Of a stretch of DNA of 64,000 bases, positions 35,845 to 46,197 are shown in pieces. Made by a program: the position numbers and the translations under genes. Positions within the stretch are counted from its first letter, which is position 1. Each line of letters opens with the position of its first letter. A model generated the notes under the pieces. It was not told the DNA's origin and did not search any database. It worked only from the letters and a program-made list of their open reading frames with translations. Source of the DNA: Methylobacterium sp. NEAU K (GTDB taxonomy: Bacteria > Pseudomonadota > Alphaproteobacteria > Rhizobiales > Beijerinckiaceae); the NCBI RefSeq assembly GCF_030700285.1, contig NZ_JAUYZJ010000019.1, positions 1-64,000 on the forward strand, given 5' to 3'.

Positions 35845-36609
35845 TCATCCCCGCTCGAACAAGCTCAGCTTGATCGCATCCTCAACCAGCCGCACCTCCA
35901 CGGCCTGCCCCCGAAAGGTCGGGTCGAGGTCGTCGGCGGCGCGGTAGAGGCCATCGATCGCCACCAGCTCCGGCTCGAAACGGCGGCACCAGATTCGCGC
36001 GGCCGGGTTGCCGGCGGCGCCCGCCACCGCCCGGCCGCGCAGAGCGCCGTAGATGTGGATCGAGCCGCCCGCGATCACCTCGGCTCCCGAGGCCACGGCG
36101 CCCAGCACGGTCACGTCGCCCTCAAGATGCAGCACGGTCTGCCCCGAGCGCACCGGCGCGTCGAGGATCAGCGAGCGGGCCGCGTTCTCTCTGGGCTGCG
36201 GCTCGGTCGGCGGGGCCTCGCCGGGGGTGTCGATCTCGCCCGCCGGGCGCCCGCCAGACAGGGCCGGCGGCAGCTCGGGAGACAGGATAGACGGGGGCGC
36301 GCCCTCGATGCCCAGGATCGCGATGTTGCGCGCGGCGAGTTCCGCGAGCAGCCCGTCGAGATCCTCTCGGGTGAGCCGCAGCCCTGCCAGATCGAGGATC
36401 ACCGGCCGGCCGGCGAAGAAGTTGGGTGCGCGCCGGTTCAGGGCGTCAAGGTCGCCGAGCCACTCGGCCACGGGCGGCACCGGCGCCAGGACGGTGGCCA
36501 TGAAGGAGCGGCCGCGGAAGCGGATCGGCGGGCGCGCCGGCTCGGATGTCGGCTGGGTCACGGGCGATTTCGGTGGCGTGGGCGGATGATCAGGGAACGT
36601 GTTCCGCAT
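35845..36609 (-). CDS. second MinC-like protein
   Basis: A MinC paralogue of about 254 aa. The N-terminal half has GRPVILDLAGLRLTREDLDG and ARNIAILGIEG, and the C-terminal beta-helix has VRSGQTVLHLEGDVTVLGAV and GGSIHIYGALRGRAVAGAAG, with WCRRFEPELVAIDG, all closely parallel to the operon-encoded MinC at 33833. It lacks minD and minE neighbours. ATG 36609 is taken as start, but a GTG at 36561 is possible and neither has a good ribosome site. It is divergent from addA across about 115 bp. Whether it inhibits FtsZ or competes with MinC for MinD is unknown. Confidence 0.88.
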   Translation of the reverse strand: MRNTFPDHPPTPPKSPVTQPTSEPARPPIRFRGRSFMATVLAPVPPVAEWLGDLDALNRRAPNFFAGRPVILDLAGLRLTREDLDGLLAELAARNIAILGIEGAPPSILSPELPPALSGGRPAGEIDTPGEAPPTEPQPRENAARSLILDAPVRSGQTVLHLEGDVTVLGAVASGAEVIAGGSIHIYGALRGRAVAGAAGNPAARIWCRRFEPELVAIDGLYRAADDLDPTFRGQAVEVRLVEDAIKLSLFERG

Positions 36610-36724
36610 CCATGCGGCCCAGCCGCGCCCGGGGCAATCCCGCAGCGCCCGGTGTGACGCCTTGGGCGGTCCGCGAACGCGTTTCTGTTGTAGAGAGGTG
36701 CCGCAGCCGACCCGGACAGGACCG

Positions 36725-39700
36725 TTGAGCAGCGCCAGCACCCCGACCCTCCGCCCCTTCGTCGTCGACGACCTGACTCGCGCCAACCAGCGCCGGGCGG
36801 CCGACCCCCGCGCCTCGGCCTGGGTCTCGGCCAATGCCGGCGCCGGCAAGACCAAGGTGCTCACCGACCGGGTGGTGCGCCTGCTCCTCGACGGCGCCCC
36901 GCCCGGGCGTATCCTGTGCCTGACCTTCACCAAGGCGGCCGCCGCCAACATGGCAATCCGCGTGTTCCGGCTGCTCGGGCGCTGGGTGACCCTGGACGAC
37001 GCGGCGCTGGCGGCCGAACTCAGCGAGTTGACCGGCGAGCGTGCCGATGCGGAGCGGCTGCGCATGGCCCGGCGCCTGTTCGCCCGGGCGGTGGAGACGC
37101 CGGGCGGCCTGAAGATCGAGACCCTGCACGCGCTGTGCGAGCGGCTCCTGCACATGTTCCCGTTCGAGGCGAATGTGCCGGCCCGGTTCGTGGTGCTCGA
37201 CGAGACCAAGGCGCGGGAGATCTTCGACATCGAGACGGCCAACGTGCTGGCCGACGCGGTCTCGAACGGCGACACGCCGCTCAGCGCCGCCCTCGCCCGG
37301 GTCACCCCGGAGGCCACGGGCGATACCCTGCGGGCCGCGATCCGCCAGGCGATGCGCGCCCGCAGCCTCATCGGCGACTGTGCCGGCCTGGAGGGTGCCT
37401 TCGCGCGCCTGCACGGGGCGCTGGGGCTCGCCGCCGAGGAGACGGCGGAGCGGATCGAGGCCGCGATCCTCGACGGCGGACCCGGATGCCGGCCGGAGGA
37501 GCGGGCTTCCCTGATCGAGGGCCTCCGCACCGGCAAGGCCAACGACGAGAAGCTCGCCGACGCGCTGGCCGCCGCGGAAGCCGAGCGGGCGCGATCCGAG
37601 GGCTCGGCCGACCGGTCCGAGGCGCTCGACCTCTACCGCGCGGTGTTCTTCACCCAGAAGGACGAGTCCAAGGCGGACGGCAGCCTCGGCACCAAGAGCG
37701 TCCCGGCGACCACCAGGGAGGCGCTGATCGTAGAGCGCGACCGGCTGACGCCCCTGTTCGACCGCCTGCGCGCCGCCCGGGCGCATGCCCGCACGCAGGC
37801 GCTGTTCCAGCTCGCCGCCGAGATCCACCGCCGGGTCGAGGCGCAGAAGGGCCGCCTCGGCGCCCTCGACTTCGACGATCTGATCCACAAGGCCCTGGAC
37901 CTGCTGGCGCGGGTCGGGGCCGGCTGGGTCCTGTACAAGCTCGATCGCGGTATCGACCATGTCTTGGTCGACGAAGCACAGGATACCAACCCGGAGCAGT
38001 GGGAGATCCTGCGGGCGATCACGCAGGAATTCGCCGCCGGCGAGGGCGCCCGCACCGGCACCCGCACCCGTTTCGCGGTGGGCGATCCGAAGCAGTCGAT
38101 CTACGGCTTCCAGGGCGCAGAGCCCAGGGAATTCGCCCTCACCAGGGCGGCCTGGATCGCGGAGTCGCGCTCGGCCGGGCTCACCTTCGAGGACGTCCCG
38201 CTCACACTGTCGTTCCGCTCGACAGGTCTGGTCCTCCGCGCCGTCGACGCGGTGTTCGCGCTCGATTCGCACAATGAGGGTCTGTCTTTCGAAGATTCCG
38301 TGCGCAAGACCGTCCATGCCAGCGCGCGGCCCGGCGCACCCGGGGCAGTCGAGCTGTGGCCGATCGTCGAGCCTGAGCCGGCACCCGAGCCGGATGCCTG
38401 GACCGCCCCGGTGGACGCGCCCGAGACCAGCGCCCCGGCGATCGTCACTGCCCGGCGGGTGGCGCAGGCCGTGCGGACCTGGACGACCCGGGGGGACGCG
38501 ACCGGCCGCGTCTGGCGTCCCGGGGATGTGCTGATCCTGGTCCGCAAGCGCGGACCGGCCTTCGAGGAGGTGATCCGCGCCCTGAAAGGGCTCAGCGTCC
38601 CTGTGGCCGGGCAGGACCGGCTCGAGGTCTCGGCCCATATCGCGGTGGCCGACCTCGTCGCCGCGGGCCGGGCGGGGCTGCTCCCTGCCGACGACCTGAC
38701 CCTCGCCACCGCGCTCAAGACGCCGCTGGTCGGGCTCACCGACGAGGATCTCGTCCGCGTCGCCGCCCGCCGCGACCTGTCGGAAACTCTGGAAGACGCC
38801 CTGCACCGTCAGGCCGATGCGGGCGACGCGGCGGCGATCCGCGGGCTCGCGGCGCTCGCCCGGTGGATCGCACTGGCGGGATCTCACGGCCCGTTCGGCT
38901 TCTATGCGCGGCTCCTCGGGCCGTTGGGCGGCCGGGCGAAGCTGGTGGCCCGGCTCGGCGGCGAGGCGGGCGATGCCATCGACGTGTTCCTGGCCGCCGC
39001 CGCCCAGGCCGAGACTGGCGAGGATGCGCCGTCGCTCGGCGGCTTCCTGGCGCGCTACGTGGGCAGCGAGGCCGGTCACACAGTCAAGCGGGACATGGAA
39101 TCGGGCCGCGACGAGGTGCGGGTGATGACCGTGCACGGAGCCAAGGGCCTGGAGGCGCCGGTCGTCGTGGTGATCGACGGCTGCGAACCATTGGGACGCA
39201 ACGACCCGCCGCTGCTGCCGCTCCCGGCGGCCGGCAAGGCGCTGCCCCCGGTCTGGTCGAGCGGGAAGACGCAGGATTGCGCGGCCGCCGGCGAAGCCCG
39301 TGCGGCCCTGCTGGCCAGGGCGCGTCAGGAGCACAACCGCCTGCTCTACGTGGCGATGACACGGGCCGCCGACCGGCTCATCGTGGCGCCCTTCCGGGGC
39401 CACGAGCGCGAGAGCGAGGCGGCTTGGTGCCGGATGGTCCGGGCCGGCTTGGAGGCCGCCCTGGGCGCCGGACAGGCGATCGAGCTGTCCTACGGCCCCG
39501 CCACCTTGTGGCACGACGGCCCCGAGACGATCCGGCTGATCGACGCGGCCCCGCCGGCCGCGGCCCAGGGACCGGAACCGCACTGGCTGCGCAGTCCGGT
39601 GCCGCCGGAGCCCGAGATTGCCACCCTCAACCCGTCCGGCGTCCTTCAGGCGGCGGACGGCTCGCGGGTGCCGCCGCCGCGCCTGGCGGATGCTCAGGCG

Positions 39701-40219
39701 AGGCGGCGCGGCATCCTGATCCACGCCCTGTTGCAGCACCTCCCGCGGGTCGAGCCGGAGCGCCGCGAGGCGGCGGGGATCGCCTTCGTGCGAGCGCGGG
39801 CACCCGGCCTGGCCCGGCCGGCGTCCTACGGGATCGTCCGATCGGTGCTGCGCATCGTCGACGATCCGGAATTGGCCCACCTCTTCGCGCCGGAAGCCCG
39901 TGCCGAGGTCAGCCTCTCGGGACGTGTATGGGCGGGCGGCACCGAGCGCGTGGTCCAGGGCCGCGTGGATCGTCTGGCGGTGACGGCCGATACGGTCAGG
40001 ATCGCCGACTTCAAGACCGGGCGCCCGCCGGCAGAGAATGATGCATTGCCAGCCGCAGAGGCGGCGCAGATCGCCCTCTACGCGCGGCTTCTGGCCCAGA
40101 TCTATCCCGGACGCACGATCCGCCCGATGCTGATCTGGACTTCCGGCCCGGTGGTCCGAACGCTCAGCGCGGCGCAAGCGGAGGCCGCCCTGGAGACGAT
40201 CGGCTTGGTACCGACCTGA
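36725..40219 (+). CDS. addA: double-strand break repair helicase-nuclease AddA
   Basis: UvrD-type helicase/nuclease subunit of the AddAB complex that resects DNA breaks for recombination, 1164 aa. Walker A is [11 protein letters not shown] near residue 38, the [11 protein letters not shown] motif II near 416, and [16 protein letters not shown] near 440; the helicase motif [15 protein letters not shown] is near 800. The C-terminal RecB-type nuclease shows [20 protein letters not shown] near 1079-1097. TTG 36725 is chosen as start, with AGGA seven bases before it; the frame upstream (from 36599) is not AddA-like. No addB, the obligate partner, lies upstream; it must be elsewhere. Confidence 0.95.
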   Translation: MSSASTPTLRPFVVDDLTRANQRRAADPRASAWVSANAGAGKTKVLTDRVVRLLLDGAPPGRILCLTFTKAAAANMAIRVFRLLGRWVTLDDAALAAELSELTGERADAERLRMARRLFARAVETPGGLKIETLHALCERLLHMFPFEANVPARFVVLDETKAREIFDIETANVLADAVSNGDTPLSAALARVTPEATGDTLRAAIRQAMRARSLIGDCAGLEGAFARLHGALGLAAEETAERIEAAILDGGPGCRPEERASLIEGLRTGKANDEKLADALAAAEAERARSEGSADRSEALDLYRAVFFTQKDESKADGSLGTKSVPATTREALIVERDRLTPLFDRLRAARAHARTQALFQLAAEIHRRVEAQKGRLGALDFDDLIHKALDLLARVGAGWVLYKLDRGIDHVLVDEAQDTNPEQWEILRAITQEFAAGEGARTGTRTRFAVGDPKQSIYGFQGAEPREFALTRAAWIAESRSAGLTFEDVPLTLSFRSTGLVLRAVDAVFALDSHNEGLSFEDSVRKTVHASARPGAPGAVELWPIVEPEPAPEPDAWTAPVDAPETSAPAIVTARRVAQAVRTWTTRGDATGRVWRPGDVLILVRKRGPAFEEVIRALKGLSVPVAGQDRLEVSAHIAVADLVAAGRAGLLPADDLTLATALKTPLVGLTDEDLVRVAARRDLSETLEDALHRQADAGDAAAIRGLAALARWIALAGSHGPFGFYARLLGPLGGRAKLVARLGGEAGDAIDVFLAAAAQAETGEDAPSLGGFLARYVGSEAGHTVKRDMESGRDEVRVMTVHGAKGLEAPVVVVIDGCEPLGRNDPPLLPLPAAGKALPPVWSSGKTQDCAAAGEARAALLARARQEHNRLLYVAMTRAADRLIVAPFRGHERESEAAWCRMVRAGLEAALGAGQAIELSYGPATLWHDGPETIRLIDAAPPAAAQGPEPHWLRSPVPPEPEIATLNPSGVLQAADGSRVPPPRLADAQARRRGILIHALLQHLPRVEPERREAAGIAFVRARAPGLARPASYGIVRSVLRIVDDPELAHLFAPEARAEVSLSGRVWAGGTERVVQGRVDRLAVTADTVRIADFKTGRPPAENDALPAAEAAQIALYARLLAQIYPGRTIRPMLIWTSGPVVRTLSAAQAEAALETIGLVPT

Positions 40220-40506
40220 GACCCGATCTCGCTGGGTCCGGTTCATCGAGATCGCCGGTGCGTTTGCGGGGCGGCGACCACCCGCGTGACCTCACGGCTT
40301 CCGACTATCGGTCGGATGCCACACGCACCCGCGCCAGGAGCGACATGCGCCAGCGCACACGGCGGTGCCCTCACGGGGCCGCCGCCCTATGCGGCCGGCG
40401 GGACTTCTTGACCGGGCGCCGGCCCGTCGCCAATTCTGTCCGGACTGCGCGGGCCCCTGCCCGCTCGAGGCTGCCTGACGGGCAGCCACTTGCGAAAGGT
40501 GACGTT
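40220..40506. other. intergenic region between addA and trxA
   Basis: No gene is seen in these 287 bp. A frame in phase with trxA from 40258 is open but Arg-rich and not thioredoxin-like. The trxA promoter is probably here. Confidence 0.45.
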
Positions 40507-40830
40507 ATGGCGACGGTGAAAGTGACCGACGCGAGCTTCGAGCAGGACGTTCTCAAGTCCGCCGAGCCCGTTGTGGTGGATTTCTGGGCGGAGTGGTGCG
40601 GCCCCTGCCGCCAGATCGGGCCGGCGCTGGAGGAGATCGCCACCGACCTTCAGGGCAAGGTCAAGATCGCCAAGGTCAACGTCGACGAGAACCCGCAGAT
40701 CGCCGCGCAATACGGCATCCGCTCGATTCCGACGCTGCTGCTGTTCAAGAACGGCGAGCGGGTGGACCAGAAAGTCGGCGCCGCCCCGAAGGGCGACCTC
40801 TCGCGCTGGATCGGCGCACAGACCGCCTGA
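40507..40830 (+). CDS. trxA: thioredoxin
   Basis: Cytoplasmic disulfide reductant of 107 aa. The active site is [11 protein letters not shown] (Cys 31 and 34 region), with the expected cis-Pro stretch [12 protein letters not shown] near 73-84 and C-terminal helix. ATG 40507 follows GCGAAAGG. It follows addA on the same strand, as in many alphaproteobacteria, and is closed by a strong intrinsic terminator. Confidence 0.97.
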   Translation: MATVKVTDASFEQDVLKSAEPVVVDFWAEWCGPCRQIGPALEEIATDLQGKVKIAKVNVDENPQIAAQYGIRSIPTLLLFKNGERVDQKVGAAPKGDLSRWIGAQTA

Positions 40831-40852
40831 GCGATTCGCCGGAACGACAAAA

Positions 40853-40880
40853 GAAAGCCCGGCCTCGCGGCCGGGCTTTC
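40853..40880 (+). terminator. intrinsic terminator after trxA
   Basis: GAAAGCCCGGCC (40853-40864) and GGCCGGGCTTTC (40869-40880) form a perfect 12-bp stem with a TCGC loop. The T-rich end of the right arm and A-rich start of the left arm suit termination in both directions, which fits its place between convergent trxA and the outer-membrane protein gene. Confidence 0.85.
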
Positions 40881-40942
40881 TCGGTTTCAAGACCCCAATA
40901 CCTTGAGGTCCCGGGCGCCAACCGGGGCCTCTTCGTCCGGTC

Positions 40943-41836
40943 TCAATAAGAGCCGAACTTGTAGTTCAGGCCGGCGCGGACGACGGCGAAGTCGTTCGTG
41001 TTCTGGGTCGATGTGGCGACCGCGTAGACCGGCAGGACGCCAGCGCCGGTCACGGCGGCGCCGACCAGCGGGAGGCCGGTGCGGTTGCGGTCGAGGCTCA
41101 CGTACAGACCTTCGACCTTGAACGTCACGGCCGACGACCGGAAGAAGTTCAGGAACGAGTCGGTGGGCAGCGCGAACTCGGCGCCGCCGCCGACTGTCCA
41201 GCCAGTCTTGAAGTTATCGCGATTGCCAGCGAAGTTCTGGAGCGCCACGCCCTGGGTGCCCTGGTCGCCGGTGGCATAGGCGAAGCCGCCGGTGGCGTAC
41301 ACGAGGGTCCGGTCGAAGGCGTAGCCGAGGCGGCCGCGCACGGTGCCGAAGAAGTCCAGCGTGTTCAGCGTGCCGTTGACCGGGACAAACGACGAATTGA
41401 TCGCCACAGCGTTGGTGGCGTAGCGCGGACGGCCACCGAAATCGAGGTATTGTGCATCCGCCTCGAAGCCGACCACGACGCCCGAGCCCGGCGTGAATTG
41501 ATAATTGTAGCCGATCTGGCCGCCGCCGGAGAATCCTTCGCGGTTGTTGCGGTTGTAGAGCAGCACCGAGCCGTTGGGGGCCAGGGCTTGGTATGGCACG
41601 AGTCCGGCGCCGGTCAGAACGGCCGGGCTGCCGGCGGTCTGCACGAACCCACGGTTGTTGTTGCTGTTGCTGGCGTCAAATCCGTAGCCGGCGTTGATAC
41701 CGAAGTAAAAACCGGTCCAGGTGAACACCGGAACCGGGGTGAACACCGGCGGCGGAGCGCGACGCGGTAGGTCGGCCGCGGATGCGGCGGCGGAAAGCGC
41801 CGTGAATGCCGCAAGAGAGCTTAGAAATTTCTTCAT
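40943..41836 (-). CDS. outer-membrane beta-barrel protein (OmpA-like/porin family)
   Basis: Small outer-membrane barrel, 297 aa, like the RopB/Omp25 group. Signal peptide at residues 1-21 (MKKFLSSLAAFTALSAAASA), followed by the ADLPRRAPPPV stretch common in rhizobial barrels, WTGFYFGINAGYGF near 41, repeated alternating strands (GYNYQFTPGSGVVVGFEADA) and the C-terminal VVRAGLNYKFGSY, whose last strand ends in an aromatic residue as required for BAM recognition. ATG 41836 is used because the frame upstream to 42010 is not signal-like. Inserted between trxA and folC. Confidence 0.88.
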   Translation of the reverse strand: MKKFLSSLAAFTALSAAASAADLPRRAPPPVFTPVPVFTWTGFYFGINAGYGFDASNSNNNRGFVQTAGSPAVLTGAGLVPYQALAPNGSVLLYNRNNREGFSGGGQIGYNYQFTPGSGVVVGFEADAQYLDFGGRPRYATNAVAINSSFVPVNGTLNTLDFFGTVRGRLGYAFDRTLVYATGGFAYATGDQGTQGVALQNFAGNRDNFKTGWTVGGGAEFALPTDSFLNFFRSSAVTFKVEGLYVSLDRNRTGLPLVGAAVTGAGVLPVYAVATSTQNTNDFAVVRAGLNYKFGSY

Positions 41837-42044
41837 TACTGTGATCCCCAGCACTCGCCCGATCACGGCAGAAATTAGGCGATCGGGCTGGTCGAGGATG
41901 TAGCCTGGCTGCCACAGCAAAGGGAAAGCGTGGCCATACCGTGCATTTCGCTTCATCAATTGAAGCGAGTCGACGGCAGGTGAGCGGCCGCCCAGTAAAT
42001 GGCGCGACAAAGGCCTGAGGCTTACGAAGCGCAGCGGTGGCTTT

Positions 42045-43370
42045 TCAGACCGGCGGCGTGTCGTTGGCGGCGAGTACCAGACCGGCCAGATAGAGCGATC
42101 CGCAGATCAGAATTCGCGGGGGCTGCTCGAAGGCGATGTCCTTCACCATGCCGAGCGCGGCCTCGATGCTTGGCGCGCTTCGGGTCGACAGGCCGACGCT
42201 CTCGCCGATTCGCGCCACCTCTTCGGCAGGCCGCGCGGCCATCGAGCTCGTGATCGGAACCGCGATGAGCGCGCGCGCGAGCCCGACAAAGTTGCGCAGG
42301 AAGCCGTCGGCATCCTTGGTGCTGAGTAGGCCGACGATCAGCACCAGCGGCACGTCGCTCCGCTCGCCGAGATCGGCCATCGCGGCGGCGAGGATCCGGC
42401 CGCCGTCGATATTGTGGCCACCGTCGAGCCACAGCTCGGCGCCGGGATCGAGCTGCGCCGCGAGCCGCCCGCGGCCGAGCCGCTGGAGCCGGCCCGGCCA
42501 CTCGACCTCCGCCAGCCCCCGCTCGAGGGCTGCCGTGCCCATGTCGCCGAACCCGGCCGCCCGCAGCGCGGTGATCGCCGTGCCGGCGTTGACCAGCTGG
42601 TGGCGTCCGGCAAGGCGCGGCCGGGGCAGGTCGAACAGGTCGGTCTCGTCCTGGTAGACCAGCCGGCCACGCTCCTCGTGCACGGAGAAGTCCTGATTGC
42701 CGACCCGGATCGGGCCGGCGCCGACCGCCTCGGCGTGCCGGCAGAGCACGGCATCGGCCTCGGCGTAATCCTGCGCGGCGATCACCGCAGGGCAGCCGCG
42801 CTTGAAGATCCCGGCCTTCTCGGCGGCGACCGACTCGACCGTGTCGCCGAGATACTCGGCATGGTCGCGCCCGATCGGCGTGACCACCGCGCAGGCAGGG
42901 CGCTCGATGACGTTGGTGGCGTCGAGCCGACCGCCGAGGCCCACCTCCAGCAGCAGCACGTCGGCCGGGCTCTCCGAGAACAGCAACAGGGCCGCGGCCG
43001 TGGTGATCTCGAACATGGTGATCGGCTCACCGGCATTGGCGGATTCACAGCGCGAGAACGCGTCGGCCAGCCTGTCCTCGGCCACGAACTGGCCACCGCC
43101 GATACCGCCGATCCGGATGCGCTCATGGAACCGGACGAGATGGGGTGAGGTGTAGACGTGGGCCGCGAGCCCTCCGGCCTCCAGGATCGCCCGCATGAAC
43201 GCGATGGTCGAACCCTTGCCGTTGGTACCGGCGACGTGGATCACGGGGGGCAGGCGCCGCTCCGGGTGGTTGAGCCGGGCGAGCAGCCGCTGGATCCGGC
43301 CCAGCGACAGGTCGATGGTGCGCGGATGCAGCGCCAGGAATCGCGCCATCAGGGCATCGGACGAGGCCAT
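42045..43370 (-). CDS. folC: bifunctional dihydrofolate synthase/folylpolyglutamate synthase
   Basis: Adds glutamate to dihydropteroate and to folates in the cytoplasm, ATP-dependent, 441 aa. The P-loop is HVAGTNGKGST near residue 45-55, the omega-loop region YTSPHLVRFHERI near 72, and the Mur-ligase motifs ITMFEITTAAALLLF near 121, LEVGLGGRLDATNV near 143 and DGGHNIDGG near 315. It is 10 bp downstream of accD and in the trpA-accD-folC order often found in alphaproteobacteria, so co-transcription is likely. Confidence 0.95.
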   Translation of the reverse strand: MASSDALMARFLALHPRTIDLSLGRIQRLLARLNHPERRLPPVIHVAGTNGKGSTIAFMRAILEAGGLAAHVYTSPHLVRFHERIRIGGIGGGQFVAEDRLADAFSRCESANAGEPITMFEITTAAALLLFSESPADVLLLEVGLGGRLDATNVIERPACAVVTPIGRDHAEYLGDTVESVAAEKAGIFKRGCPAVIAAQDYAEADAVLCRHAEAVGAGPIRVGNQDFSVHEERGRLVYQDETDLFDLPRPRLAGRHQLVNAGTAITALRAAGFGDMGTAALERGLAEVEWPGRLQRLGRGRLAAQLDPGAELWLDGGHNIDGGRILAAAMADLGERSDVPLVLIVGLLSTKDADGFLRNFVGLARALIAVPITSSMAARPAEEVARIGESVGLSTRSAPSIEAALGMVKDIAFEQPPRILICGSLYLAGLVLAANDTPPV

Positions 43371-43379
43371 CCTGCGAAC

Positions 43380-44276
43380 CTAGGCCGGCTCGGGAGCGCG
43401 AACCGGCGCACCCGTCTCTGCGGCGTTGGTCAGCAGGCCGCAGATGCGGCTGATGGTCTCCTTCAGGGCGTGGCGGTGGACCACTTGGTCGACCATGCCG
43501 TGCTCGCGCAGGTATTCCGCCCGCTGGAACCCGTCCGGCAGTTTCTCCCGGATGGTCTGCTCGATCACCCGGGGACCGGCGAAGCAGATCAGCGCACCCG
43601 GCTCGGCCAGGTGCACGTCGCCCAGCATGGCATAAGAGGCGGTGACCCCCCCTGTGGTCGGGTTCGTGAGCACCACGATGTAGGGCAGGCGCGCTGCGTT
43701 GAGGCGGCGCACCGCCACAGTGGTCCGGGGCATCTGCATCAGCGAGAGGATACCCTCCTGCATGCGCGCGCCGCCCGAGGCCGCGAACAGCACGTAGGGC
43801 GTGCGCTTCTCCAGCGCCGTCTCGGCACCGCGCACGAAGGCCTCGCCGGCCGCCATGCCCAGCGATCCTGCCATGAAGCCGAATTCCTGCGCGGCCAACA
43901 CCATCGGCAGGCCGCCGACCCGGCCGAATCCGATCTTGAACGCGTCCTGCATCCCGGTCTTGGCGCGCGCCTCCTTGAGCCGGTCGACGTAGCGCTTCTC
44001 GTCGCGGAACTTCAACGGATCGGTGGCGACCTCGGGCAGCGCCACGTCGATCCAGGTGCCCTCATCGAACATCATCTTGAGGCGCGCCTGCGCGCTCATC
44101 TTCAGGTGATGCTCGGACCCCGGGATGACCCAGTGGTTGGCCTCCACCTCCTTGTGGAACACCATCTGGCCCGTATCCGGACACTTGACCCACAGGTTTT
44201 CCGGCGTCTCGCGCTTGAACAAGGTCTTGATCCGGGGGCGCACCACCTCCGAGATCCAGTTCATCGGTTCGACCAT
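43380..44276 (-). CDS. accD: acetyl-CoA carboxylase carboxyltransferase subunit beta
   Basis: Forms malonyl-CoA with AccA in fatty-acid synthesis, 298 aa. The N-terminus has [16 protein letters not shown] and [18 protein letters not shown]; only one of the four zinc-ribbon cysteines of the E. coli protein is present, as is usual in alphaproteobacteria from memory. The crotonase-like core shows [18 protein letters not shown] near 165 and the CoA-site stretch [15 protein letters not shown] near 205. ATG 44276 has AAGG before it; ATG 44264 is an alternative. Downstream folC follows closely. Confidence 0.95.
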   Translation of the reverse strand: MVEPMNWISEVVRPRIKTLFKRETPENLWVKCPDTGQMVFHKEVEANHWVIPGSEHHLKMSAQARLKMMFDEGTWIDVALPEVATDPLKFRDEKRYVDRLKEARAKTGMQDAFKIGFGRVGGLPMVLAAQEFGFMAGSLGMAAGEAFVRGAETALEKRTPYVLFAASGGARMQEGILSLMQMPRTTVAVRRLNAARLPYIVVLTNPTTGGVTASYAMLGDVHLAEPGALICFAGPRVIEQTIREKLPDGFQRAEYLREHGMVDQVVHRHALKETISRICGLLTNAAETGAPVRAPEPA

Positions 44277-44359
44277 CGCCTTGCGTCCGTCCGCTTCAAG
44301 ACTGCGCTGATATCAGGTGGTGCGACCTTCGCCGCCAGGGACGCGTCGGCCCTGGGCTC

Positions 44360-45199
44360 TCAGGCCGCCCGCCCCGCCCCCGCGGCGCGCACGCCCTCGG
44401 CAAGCTCGCGCACCAGATCCGTCACCGCCGGGACGCTGCCGGCCTGCGGCCGGCCATCACCGTCCAGCGAGCGGACGAGGGCGTCGACCAAGGCCGAGCC
44501 GACGACGACGCCGTCGGCGCCCTTGGCGATGGCCGCCGCGTGGGCGCCGGTCTTAACCCCGAAGCCCACCACAACGGGCAGGTCCGTATGGCGGCGGATG
44601 CGGGCGACCGCCTCCGAGACCTTGCCGAAATCGGGCGTCGCCGTCCCGGTGATGCCGGTGATCGACACATAGTAGACGAAGCCCGCGGTGTTCGCGAGCA
44701 CGGCCGGGAGGCGACGCTCGTCGGTGGTCGGCGTGGCGAGCCGGATGAAGGCCAGTCCCTTAGCCAACGCGGGCAGGCACAGCTCGGAATCCTCCTCCGG
44801 GGGCAGGTCGACGACGATCAGGCCATCGACCCCGGCCGCCACCGCGTCGTCGAGGAACCGGTCGACCCCGTAGGTGTGGATCGGGTTATAGTAGCCCATC
44901 AGGACGATCGGCGTGCCGTCGTTCTCCGCGCGGAACCGGCGCACGAGGTCCAGCGTGCCGACGACGCCCTGGCCCGCCTTGAGCGCGCGCAGGCCCGCCG
45001 CCTGGATGGCCGGACCGTCCGCCATCGGGTCGGTGAACGGCAGGCCGAATTCCAGGATGTCGGCGCCGGCGCCCGGCAGCGCTTTCAGCACCTGCAGGGA
45101 GGTCTCGGGATCGGGGTCGCCCGACATCACGTAGGTGACGAGGACGGCCCGATTCTCCGCGCGGGCACGGGCGAAGGTGGCGTCGATGCGGCTCGGCAT
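44360..45199 (-). CDS. trpA: tryptophan synthase alpha chain
   Basis: Cleaves indole-3-glycerol phosphate to indole and glyceraldehyde 3-phosphate, passing indole to TrpB, 279 aa. The catalytic Glu is in [19 protein letters not shown] near residue 50, the catalytic Asp in [12 protein letters not shown] near 130, and the phosphate-binding loops FGVKTGAHA near 212 and [12 protein letters not shown] near 233. First gene of the trpA-accD-folC run. trpB and trpF, its usual upstream neighbours, are not between it and the divergent HAD gene. Confidence 0.96.
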   Translation of the reverse strand: MPSRIDATFARARAENRAVLVTYVMSGDPDPETSLQVLKALPGAGADILEFGLPFTDPMADGPAIQAAGLRALKAGQGVVGTLDLVRRFRAENDGTPIVLMGYYNPIHTYGVDRFLDDAVAAGVDGLIVVDLPPEEDSELCLPALAKGLAFIRLATPTTDERRLPAVLANTAGFVYYVSITGITGTATPDFGKVSEAVARIRRHTDLPVVVGFGVKTGAHAAAIAKGADGVVVGSALVDALVRSLDGDGRPQAGSVPAVTDLVRELAEGVRAAGAGRAA

Positions 45200-45432
45200 G
45201 GGTCTGGACGTGTTTTCGCGGCTACGGGACCGAGGCCGGTCCGGGTTGCACTCGCGCTACACCATCGGCACCGGCCCGTGAAGCGGGCTCTCCCTGTAAC
45301 GGCGGCGCCGCCGCGTCGCGCGATTCGGCCGGTCGACCCGCCGCCGTCCCCGCGGCGGTTTCAGATGGCGCGGGCGGCGGCCCTGCGTGCGGCGCGGTTG
45401 TCCGGTCGCCCTTGGCCACGTAGCGCTCAAGC

Positions 45433-46098
45433 ATGACCGCCAGCGCCCTCCCGACCCGCCGTTTCACCGCGTTCCTGTTCGACATGGACGGGACGATCAT
45501 CAGCTCGATCGCCTCCGCGGAGCGCGCCTGGACGCGCTGGGCCCGCACGCACGGCCTCGACGTGGCGAGCTTCCTGCCGACGATCCACGGGGTGCGCTCG
45601 GTGGATACGATCCGCCGGCTGGGCCTGCCCGGCGTGGATCCGGAGGCCGAGGCCGCCGCGATCACCCGGGCCGAGATGGAGGATGTCGGCGACATCGCCG
45701 AGATCCCGGGGGCCCGGGCCTTCCTGCGGGCGTTGCCGCCCGAGCGATGGGGGATCGTGACCTCGGCGCCCCGGGACCTCGCCGCGCGCCGCCTCGCGGC
45801 GGCCGACATGCCAGTCCCGGCCATGATGGTCGCAGCCGAGGATGTGGCGCGCGGAAAGCCCGCGCCGGACTGCTTCCTGCTGGCGGCCGAGCGCCTGGGT
45901 GTCGCGGCCTCGGATTGCCTGGTCTTCGAGGACGCACCGGCCGGGATCCGAGCCGGCGAGGCAGCGGGCGCGACCCTCGCCGTCGTCACCGCGACCCACC
46001 ATGCGCGCATCGAGACCGGGCACGCCGCGATCCCGGATTACCGGGTCCTCTCGGTCGACGCGATGCTGGACGGCATCCGCCTTCTCTGCGGCCGCTGA
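45433..46098 (+). CDS. HAD-superfamily sugar-phosphatase-like hydrolase
   Basis: HAD-IA hydrolase of 221 aa, cytoplasmic. Motif I is FLFDMDGTIISS near residues 14-25 with the nucleophile Asp, motif II GIVTSAPRD near 105, the Lys of motif III in ARGKPAPDCF near 140, and motif IV CLVFEDAPAGIRAGEAAGA near 160. The small cap and the SSIASAERAWTRWA sequence are close to the GPP/DOG-type sugar phosphatases. It is divergent from trpA across 233 bp and stands 100 bp before the GH63-like gene, so a sugar-related role is plausible. Confidence 0.88.
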   Translation: MTASALPTRRFTAFLFDMDGTIISSIASAERAWTRWARTHGLDVASFLPTIHGVRSVDTIRRLGLPGVDPEAEAAAITRAEMEDVGDIAEIPGARAFLRALPPERWGIVTSAPRDLAARRLAAADMPVPAMMVAAEDVARGKPAPDCFLLAAERLGVAASDCLVFEDAPAGIRAGEAAGATLAVVTATHHARIETGHAAIPDYRVLSVDAMLDGIRLLCGR

Positions 46099-46150
46099 CC
46101 GCGTCCTCGATCAGACCATCGCCCAAGCGTTGACTTTCCGCGGCCACACC

Positions 46151-46167
46151 GCGGCAGTAACTGCCGC
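46151..46167. promoter_or_regulatory. short perfect inverted repeat upstream of the glycosidase gene
   Basis: GCGGCAG-TAA-CTGCCGC, seven-base arms, lies 31 bases before ATG 46198. It could be an operator for the glycosidase gene or a hairpin ending the HAD transcript; no T-run follows. Confidence 0.35.
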
Positions 46168-46197
46168 GCGTATGTCGGGCGTGGGAGCTTAGAGCGT

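Noticed and set aside
36590-40246. A 1218-codon open frame on the minus strand opposite addA
   Set aside because: It mirrors addA across its whole length, is Arg/Gly/His-rich with no motif, and such antisense frames are expected in very GC-rich genes.
45222-45434. A 70-codon minus-strand frame between trpA and the HAD gene (starts MLERYVAKGDRT)
   Set aside because: The first dozen residues look protein-like, but the rest is Pro/Ala low complexity with a rare TTA codon, and its start overlaps the HAD start. It may be a small gene, but I could not support it.
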